Shown here: piece after piece, positions 57,746-64,000 of the stretch | Layout of the letters: each line of letters starts with the position of its first letter | Numbering within the stretch: the stretch's first letter is position 1 | NCBI GenBank assembly: GCA_964034945.1 | Contig: OZ035963.1 | Location: forward strand, 45,581,332-45,645,331 | Length of the DNA: 64,000 nt | Reading direction: 5' to 3' | From: Chrysopilus asiliformis | Taxonomy: Eukaryota; Arthropoda; Insecta; Diptera; Rhagionidae | Position numbers and translations under genes: made by a program | Notes under the pieces: generated by a model | What the model was told of the DNA's origin: nothing | Seen by the model: only the letters and a program-made list of their open reading frames with translations | Databases searched by the model: none

Positions 57746-58570
57746 TGAACACCCTTTACAATTAAATAACTCCTAAAAGGAGTTGGAGTGAATTTTTGAC
57801 TCCTTTTCGGAGTTAATTCAAAATTGAGGTCAAAACGGTGTTAAAATGAATATTTAGCTCCGTAAAATAAAAATGTGAAAATAACTCCGCGCTGCGGTGT
57901 TAAATTTTTTCTGAATAGCACTGCGAGGTGCTTACTTTTAGCTAGGTTTTGAGGCGGAGTTAATTCGTCCCTGAATTTTTTCGAGAATGAACAACCAGAT
58001 AGTAGCATTCTTCATCACTTTCATCAAATAAATCTTCAAAATCACTATCCATTATTAAAAACTCAATTTAAAAACCAATAATAATAATATTTCACTGAAC
58101 GATAAGCATGCTAAGCTTTAGCTTAAACGCTCAAGTTTGGTGGCTTAAATAAACGGATATTTAAACTCAGTTTAAGGACTAAACCAGCACTGTGAAACAG
58201 TAAAAACAGTTAAGCGAAAGCTTAAACGAAATTCGAAGCTTAAGCTCGCACTGTGAAACCGGCTGTAAGTGTATTATTGTAAGTGGAAGACGTAATTTTC
58301 ATACAACCGACTTCCTTATATTTATGACGGAAAAAAAATCAGAAAACCAGAATGAGATAATAAAAAGCCTTCCTATTTTAGGAAATTATTGGAAGTCTAT
58401 TTAATTTCCATAAATTCTACGTGTAGATTTCATAAAATCTATGAGTAGATTCATAAATTTTTTGGAAATATGTCAAAGGTTCTATTAAAAATTTCATGTC
58501 TATGAAAAATTACATAAACCCTATGAAAATCGTTTCATGACAATAATGAATTTTTGGTCATACGTTGTAA

Positions 58571-58809
58571 GGCGTCGTTTACACCTGACACTTTATTTTC
58601 GTTTACACTGTGGCACAAAATTCAGAAATCTATTTTTGTAAGACGCCCGAACTCGAATTTTTTCATATAAAACCGTCCGAATAAAATTAATCTTTGACAA
58701 CTTTTACTAAGGTTTTTTATTCTGCGATAGATGAATAAAATTCGCGGAACAAATTCTTAATCAAGTTCGCGGCCCAATTCAAGAACGAATCTCAAGTGTA
58801 AATGGGGCC
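58571..58809 (+). mobile_element. 239-bp MITE, TAA duplication
   Basis: The ends ggcgtcgtttacacctga and the complement, ggccccatttacacttga, form an imperfect 18-bp inverted repeat. TAA flanks both sides (58568-58570 and 58810-58812). A related copy lies at 25893-26125. Confidence 0.75.
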
Positions 58810-58940
58810 TAAGACTACACTTCAATGGATCCAATACACGCCTAAATTTGCATAGATTTTATAAAGTTTTCCATAGATATTACGAATGATTTTTCTGGGA
58901 GTAGGTAATTCTGTCTTTTAATATGCCAAACATTATACTC

Positions 58941-58999
58941 GATAATCCGAATATCATGATAATCCGAATCAGGGTGTGTAATCAATTATTCGGATTATC
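58941..58999. repeat. Short inverted repeat cgataatccgaat
   Basis: cgataatccgaat at 58941 and its inverse at 58987-58999, with another gataatccgaat between them. May be the remains of pogo-type ends. Too short to classify. Confidence 0.4.
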
Positions 59000-59009
59000 G
59001 ATGTACTAA

Positions 59010-60381
59010 AAATCAATATGTTAAAGATCAGGTTATTCTGTTATCTTATTATATGTGGCTATTGACGTAAAGTCAAATAAAGCTAATAGTGCTACTTGGG
59101 TTTGGATGCTGACAAGCTATACTTAAAAGGTCTGTAGATCTAAATGATGACAGTAAGTAAGTTGAATAAAAGACATACCACGTTCTTGTCTTTACATTCG
59201 CTAAACTAATACTTAAAGTGGTTGGAAGATATCTTACAACTATAAGGATCAAAAGGGCCAAGAATCCGATGATTTGGGTAGTGTTAAACAAATATATGAA
59301 GCTTTGAAGTCTGTGGATATAACGAAAAAATGGAAAAAAAACTTAAAGGGCCTTGGTATAATAAAGAAACCGAGTTACTTGTCAAAGGGCATCATCATCG
59401 CTATCATCGTAAAGTCCATATCGAGAACTCTTGGCACACAGCAAATTGCTGATATGATACTTTTGGACTCCTTCGCTTTAATATTACCTTTTTTGTGACC
59501 TTTCCTTGGCTTTTTATAAAGTAAAGCAGCAAAATTATAATAGGAGCAAAAAAAAGCGTTTCATGATGAGAGGCAAGCATATTGAGATAAAAGAAAAGCA
59601 GCAAAGGCCAAAAGTGGGACGAAGATATACTAATGAAAAAGGATATGGGCTGCTGTGAATATTGAAAATGTGTGTTTAGCCCCGTAAGCTAAAAGATGAT
59701 ACATTTTTTCTCTTCTTTCACGTTCAATTGAAAGAGGAGCTGTTTGAATCCGGTATTAGTTACTATTTATAGAATGTAGTATTTTGTAAAGAAGTATCAA
59801 ATTGAAGTCCGCCAACGATATAATATATTCAAAGTCTTGAGGATATTTCTTCTATTGTTCTCCAATTTTTAGGTCGCGTTTTAAAAATATCTACGTAGAA
59901 TTGCCTCTCTGTGTTTACGCAAATTGATTTTGAAACAACTAAAAGTGGCTTATTTGTCGCAAAAGAATTTTTGGAACAAACAAAACAGTTCAAATATCGA
60001 ATATTTCCCATGAAGGTTTACCTTATATTCCAATACAATTCCTCAAGAACAGTCAATAGCATAATTAGAAATGACTTGATATTCCTATTTTTTGAGTGTC
60101 TTTGTTATGCTACTTCCTTCAAGTATTAAATTTCTAGCAAATTATTTTCATGGGGTTTTTAATGCATTTCTAATTTTTTCAAAATATTCTAACAAACCTT
60201 TCGGGTTTTTCAATCAAGTTAAGCTATTTGTGAAAACGACATAGTAATGGCTGAAAAATACGTGTTTTTCGTATCTTTCTAAAGCACACATAGATGCTTG
60301 AGGTATCGTCAATTCTGCGTTGAAATGTCCAGATCTTGAACTAAATCTATTAGAAAAAACTTATTTCAAAATCCCTTTGGC
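59010..60381. other. No recognisable feature
   Basis: About 1.4 kb, AT-rich, with nothing supported. Confidence 0.4.
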
Positions 60382-60384
60382 TTA

Positions 60385-60788
60385 TGCGGTGGTCACACGA
60401 CGCGACGCTGTTTTGCCAGCGCTAGTGGATGTTTGGCTGTTAGCAGCCGTTTCAGCAGTGCTGTGTGAACGCTAGTGCGTTGCTACTACCAGTAGCAGCG
60501 TGATGATTTTAGTAGCGCTAGTGAAGTAGAGACCGTTCTACTTTTCCAGCGCTACTAGGGATCACGTGACACTGTCGCATGGTTTCTGAGCTGTCAAAAG
60601 TCTGATAAGTGGTAAAGTTTGTTTATTGTAAGTGGTTATTTTACGTTTATTTATTTAAATTTGTGTGTTACGTTTATTATTTAAAAAATGTCCCAGATTA
60701 AAATGTCAAACCACTGTTTTGCTACTTGCCAGCGCTACTAACCAACAGCAGCCAGCGACTGTCAAAACAGCGTCGTGTGACCGCGGCA
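60385..60788. mobile_element. 404-bp MITE, TTA duplication (Harbinger-like)
   Basis: The ends tgcggtggtcacacgacg and the complement, tgccgcggtcacacgacg, continue as gctgttttg. TTA flanks both sides (60382-60384 and 60789-60791). ccagcgctac/gtagcgctgg words recur inside. No gene. Confidence 0.85.
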
Positions 60789-60799
60789 TTAAAGAGGTA

Positions 60800-61610
60800 T
60801 GACGCTTCAGCGAAAACATGTGTGCCTGACTCTCCAATTTATTCGGGCTTCGGAAAAAATTCTAAAAACGCAGTTTTGGTCCATTTTAATGTAGTTTCAG
60901 TTAAGTAAAGCCAATTTTAAACCAATTTTTTTTTTCCGAAAAGTTGCAGTCTTTTGAAAAAAAATTACAAGGACGAAGGAGAATATTACATAATATTATA
61001 TTGTCATCGAAGTTACGTACATATGTGTGCAAAATTTCAAATCAATCGGATGAGTGGAAGTGGGCCAAAATTGGATTACAAGATTTGATCGTGACTGACA
61101 AACACACAGTTAAAAAACGCAAGCTATATAAATGCTTTTAAAAAACAATTGTAATATTCACTTTTCGTTACGCAAATAATTCAATTCCGTTGGTATTTTT
61201 TGAATAGGTCATCGATCTTTGGAACTCTTATTCTGAGACCTTTCATTTGACACCCACACGAATATTAAAATCTTTTTCCAATAGTACAAGTTTTTTTAAC
61301 GACATTGATTTCGCAAATTCTATTACTAATAGCAATTTTATATTGCATGCAAATATAAAGTATTTCAAAATTACCCGCCTTTAAAATTTAGTTGATAAGG
61401 CTTACTACTGCTGTCAAAAAATTCCCATCTGCTGTTAATAATGAAGTTGGCTGCACAGCTTTTACTTCGCAGCCAACTTAACAAATAGGAAAAAAAATTA
61501 TAGAAAAATCGGACAAATTCTGAAATCGGATTTCCCAAAGTGTGTTTTGCAAAAGTGGTTTTTGTGAAAGAATGGCATTAAATCAATACTTTCGAGTTAT
61601 TTTTATATCG
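60800..61610. other. Probably old repeat; nothing specific
   Basis: tgcaaaatttcaaatcaatc near 61026 has the wording of transposon untranslated regions. A gttggctgc/gcagccaac inverted pair lies at 61446-61480. No element can be delimited. Confidence 0.3.
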
Positions 61611-61612
61611 AA

Positions 61613-62230
61613 CTAGCTTGAAAGAACCCGGCGTTGCCCGGGTAGTAATAAATTTTTGAATATGAAAAAATCCTTTTTTTTCAAAAGTATTTTGATGTAT
61701 AGAAAAATTATGCAGTAATTATATTTCAAACAATTTTCTGTTCATATTTTTTTTGGTTTGACGCACTGTTTTCAAGAAAATTGCAAATATTTTTTCCATC
61801 TGCTTGGGAGAAAGGGAATAGAGCGAATTCCCTTATTGCCAGACACTTAAGATTTTTGCATTTATGTATGTTGTAACATAAACCATAAAATAGTTTCAGA
61901 GATAGCTGAGGAGGGGATTGGTCGAAAATTTACCCTGACAGATAAACCTATCCAACACTAAAAATTGTATAAAAATCCGTTCTGTAGTTTAGTAGATAGC
62001 AGGAGAGGGGGCTCGCACCATGTAGAGCGGAGTAGTTTGAGTGGATGAAAATTTCTTTTATGATTGACCTGCCCAACACTGAAAACCGTATTCAAATCCC
62101 TTCAGTGGTTCAGAAGATAACAGGCGAGGGGGTGAAAGGGGAGCCGATACCGCGACCACACCTAACTATAAATCGTGGTCATGATACATAGTCTATGTTG
62201 GTGCAGTAGTTCTTGAATTTATACCTTACT
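61613..62230 (-). mobile_element. Helitron-like element, 3' end at the left
   Basis: On the minus strand the sequence finishes cccgggcaacgccgggttct, then ttcaagctag followed by T. That is a strong hairpin and CTAG-T, closely resembling the 35792 end. The other end was not found. The right limit is a guess based on the change to family B sequence. The region includes the repeated ccaacact.aaa..gta words. Confidence 0.55.
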
Positions 62231-62324
62231 CCATCTCACAAATCAAAAAAAAAACGTTTCCGCACCCCAATAAGTTTGTTGCTGCATTCCAGATTGGGGA
62301 CCTCCAGACGATATGAGAATCATA

Positions 62325-62660
62325 TTGAAGTATATTAGATTTAGTTGTAACGTATCAAACCAATTGCTGAACACAAAAATGAACTACACCAGGGTGTTTG
62401 GGATGACAAAAGATTTGAATTTTGGCATGTCCGACCGTCTGTCTGCCCGTCTGTCGCTCTGTCCGTCTATATATCCGTGAATATCATAACTTTCGGAAGG
62501 ATTGAGCTAGAGATTTGAAATATTTTCAGTTGCGTTTCTCGTAAATGGCAATGCTAAGTTCTTGAACTGGCAAAATCGGACCATTCCCTTCTCCATATAA
62601 ATGAAACTTTTTTCGCAATTTTCTCGAAAACGGTGAATCGCATTGACAAATTTATAAAGC
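62325..62660 (+). repeat. Family B repeat copy
   Basis: gtatattagatttagttgta, aaaatgaactacaccagggt, a (gtcc/gtct)n tract, ggcaatgctaagttcttgaa and tcgaaaacggtgaatcgcat. Also present at 35800-36085 and, inverted, 21180-21500. It resembles family A in layout (aatgaa.tacacca, GTCC array, aagttc) and is probably a distant relative. Confidence 0.75.
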
Positions 62661-62670
62661 TAAAATGTTT

Positions 62671-63252
62671 TTTATACCCGTATGGTGAAACCAAAGAGTA
62701 TATTAACTTTGCCTTACCGTTTGTAACGCCAAGATCCCGTCATCACACACAAAAATGAATTACACCAGTGTGTTTAGAATGATAAAAAAAATTGAATTTT
62801 GCATGTCCGTCCGTCTGTCTGTCCGTCTGTCTGTCTGTCCGTCCGTCTGTCTGTCCGTCTGTCTGTGGCGCGGATAGCGGGCGCACGGATTGAGCTACAG
62901 ACTTGAAATTTTGCACAGGTCCGTTTTTCGTAAAATGCAAGGCTAAGTTCGTTAATGGGCAAAAATGGTCCATTAGGGGGGGTACCCCCCATACGAACGA
63001 AACCGATTTTTGCGAATATCTCAAAAACGGTGCATCTTATCAAAAAAGTCCAAGAACAAAAGTTATTTAGGATATGATTCTACATAAAACTCCCATACAT
63101 CAAAATCCGATTGGAATAAATTTTAAAAAATCTTATTGGAAAGTTTGACTTCAAAGTGGAATTTTGGTACAACTGTTCGAATTTTGATACGAATATCACC
63201 ATACGGGTCTCCAATGATTGCCAGATTGGCAATTATAGCTTTTGTTATGTTT
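62671..63252 (+). mobile_element. Family A element, nearly complete copy
   Basis: From tttttatacccgtatggtga to caccatacgggt, ccagattggcaattatagct and tttgttatgttt. Contains the (gtcc/gtct)n array at about 62803-62866 and the ggggggtacccccc palindrome at about 62975. It lacks the outer left inverted end present at 3411-3467. Confidence 0.8.
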
Positions 63253-63480
63253 TGAATATGATTTTACATAACTTATCTATACATCAAAATTCAGTTAGAC
63301 TACCTCTTTCCCCTCCCCGATACCCATTGAATAGTTTTTCCTTATTTTCTCGAAAACGGTGCATCGTATCGAAAAGTTTATAACGACGAAATGTGTTTAG
63401 AATATGATTTTATACAACTTATCTATCCAGTTGCACCACTCCTACCTCCCTCTCCCATACAAATAGATTTTTTTAAATAA
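63253..63480 (+). repeat. Diverged duplicated repeat tail
   Basis: gaatatgattttacataact, then tatctatacatcaaaattc, recurs about 150 bases later as gaatatgattttatacaact, then tatctatccag, with cgaaaacggtgcatcgtatc between. Related to the 3' parts of families A and B. Confidence 0.55.
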
Positions 63481-64000
63481 ACGAATTGGTCGGTGACAAA
63501 ATACATTATTTAAATTCGTTCTCTATAAAATGAATAATTTAAATTATCAAATTGCACAAAAGCAGTGGATGAATAAAGGAAATTTGTGTTGATGCAAGTC
63601 CAGATTCGATGTGCCGCTAACCTCACTTTTGGAAATCATTATGTTCTGGAAAAAATCACAAAATTCAACACCAATCCATTTACGTTCACGTGGTCACTGA
63701 GTAAATTCCTTGATTCACTTCGTTGTACACAAAATAAAATACTTTCGACGATGGGAAAGTGGGAAAAACAGCGATAATTTGCGCACTATATCGATAAACA
63801 ACCGCTTCGCATCGATCATCAATGAGGAAAGAGCAAATATATTTCTCAGTTGTCAAACGCGAGTCTGAGAGCGTAACGGGATCTGTTGGCGATAAAATTA
63901 TTGTGAGGTACAAAATTTTCCGTTTTTCAATTCCAAATACAATATTTTCTCTTTCCATACCAAAATCCCATACAAAATGCAAATTTCAATTTTTCCGATA
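63481..64000. other. No recognisable feature
   Basis: AT-rich sequence to the window end. A 98-codon minus-strand frame at 63686-63982 has no motif that I recognise. Confidence 0.35.

Larger units (their letters stand above)
56763..57874. mobile_element. 1.1-kb foldback with tRNA-like promoters in both arms
   Basis: The left arm from tttttattttacggagctaa to about 57209 pairs with about 57403-57874, leaving a loop of about 190 bases. The arms contain aaaaggagtcaaaaattcac, gggtgttcacgtttagaaga and gaactccgtagcccggagtt. The arms differ by small indels, so it is not newly formed. It is nested in the TAA MITE. Confidence 0.85.
56571..58265. mobile_element. Harbinger-like MITE (TAA) containing a foldback
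   Basis: cagccggtttcacagtggga and onward gcttaagcttcg matches the complement of 58234-58265 with one mismatch. TAA flanks both ends (56568-56570 and 58266-58268). Subterminal gcttaagctttcgc/gcgaaagcttaa is also inverted. Without the foldback at 56763-57874 it would be about 580 bp. No coding capacity of its own. Confidence 0.85.

Overview
This is AT-rich eukaryotic DNA, most likely an insect nuclear genome. It carries Tc1/mariner, BEL/Pao, Helitron-like, PIF/Harbinger-like and jockey/CR1-type LINE remnants, dense inverted-repeat MITEs, tRNA-derived repeats and microsatellites. I see no bacterial operons, rRNA, CRISPR array or intact conserved host gene. The order of insect cannot be fixed from this sequence. 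Boundaries below were read by eye from inverted repeats and target-site duplications (TSDs).

Layout. 1-9.5 kb: a degenerate inverted-repeat element (1.26-2.2 kb), a 685-bp element with perfect 57-bp inverted ends (3411-4095), a BEL/Pao integrase end split by an insertion (4399-5790), a GC-rich hairpin cluster (6576-6690), and a complete-ended but dead Tc1 element (7323-8884). 9.97-15.6 kb: nested MITEs. 19.2-27.5 kb: a deleted mariner (20242-20794), a Harbinger-like remnant (about 21.9-22.55 kb), a RING-finger pseudogene bracketed by inverted 35-bp minisatellites (22786-23856), and two adjacent MITEs. 27802-29533: a 1.7-kb foldback element whose arms contain about 143-bp tandem repeats. 29.5-40 kb: mostly featureless, with a Helitron end and a few repeats.

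40.2-41.6 kb and 50.8-51.9 kb: two inverted copies of one Harbinger-like family with TTA/TAA TSDs. One holds a MADF start and a LINE end. The other holds a nested element that carries its own MADF fragment. 43.1-44.6 kb: an inverted-repeat element with a gene fragment, hit by a 369-bp near-perfect palindrome with a 9-bp TSD. 49.6 kb: a zeste-type Myb/SANT fragment. 50.3-50.65 kb: a short Helitron-like element. 52.5-53.2 kb: a MITE beside a polypurine tract. 56.6-58.3 kb: a Harbinger-type MITE containing a 1.1-kb foldback with tRNA-like promoters. 58.6-60.8 kb: two more TAA/TTA MITEs. 61.6-63.5 kb: a Helitron end and related dispersed repeats.

The recurring theme is short elements with 3-bp TAA/TTA duplications (ten suggested by eye), together with DNA-binding accessory fragments (MADF, Myb/SANT) of the kind that accompany PIF/Harbinger transposases. 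No autonomous transposase survives here, so any movement would need enzymes encoded elsewhere.
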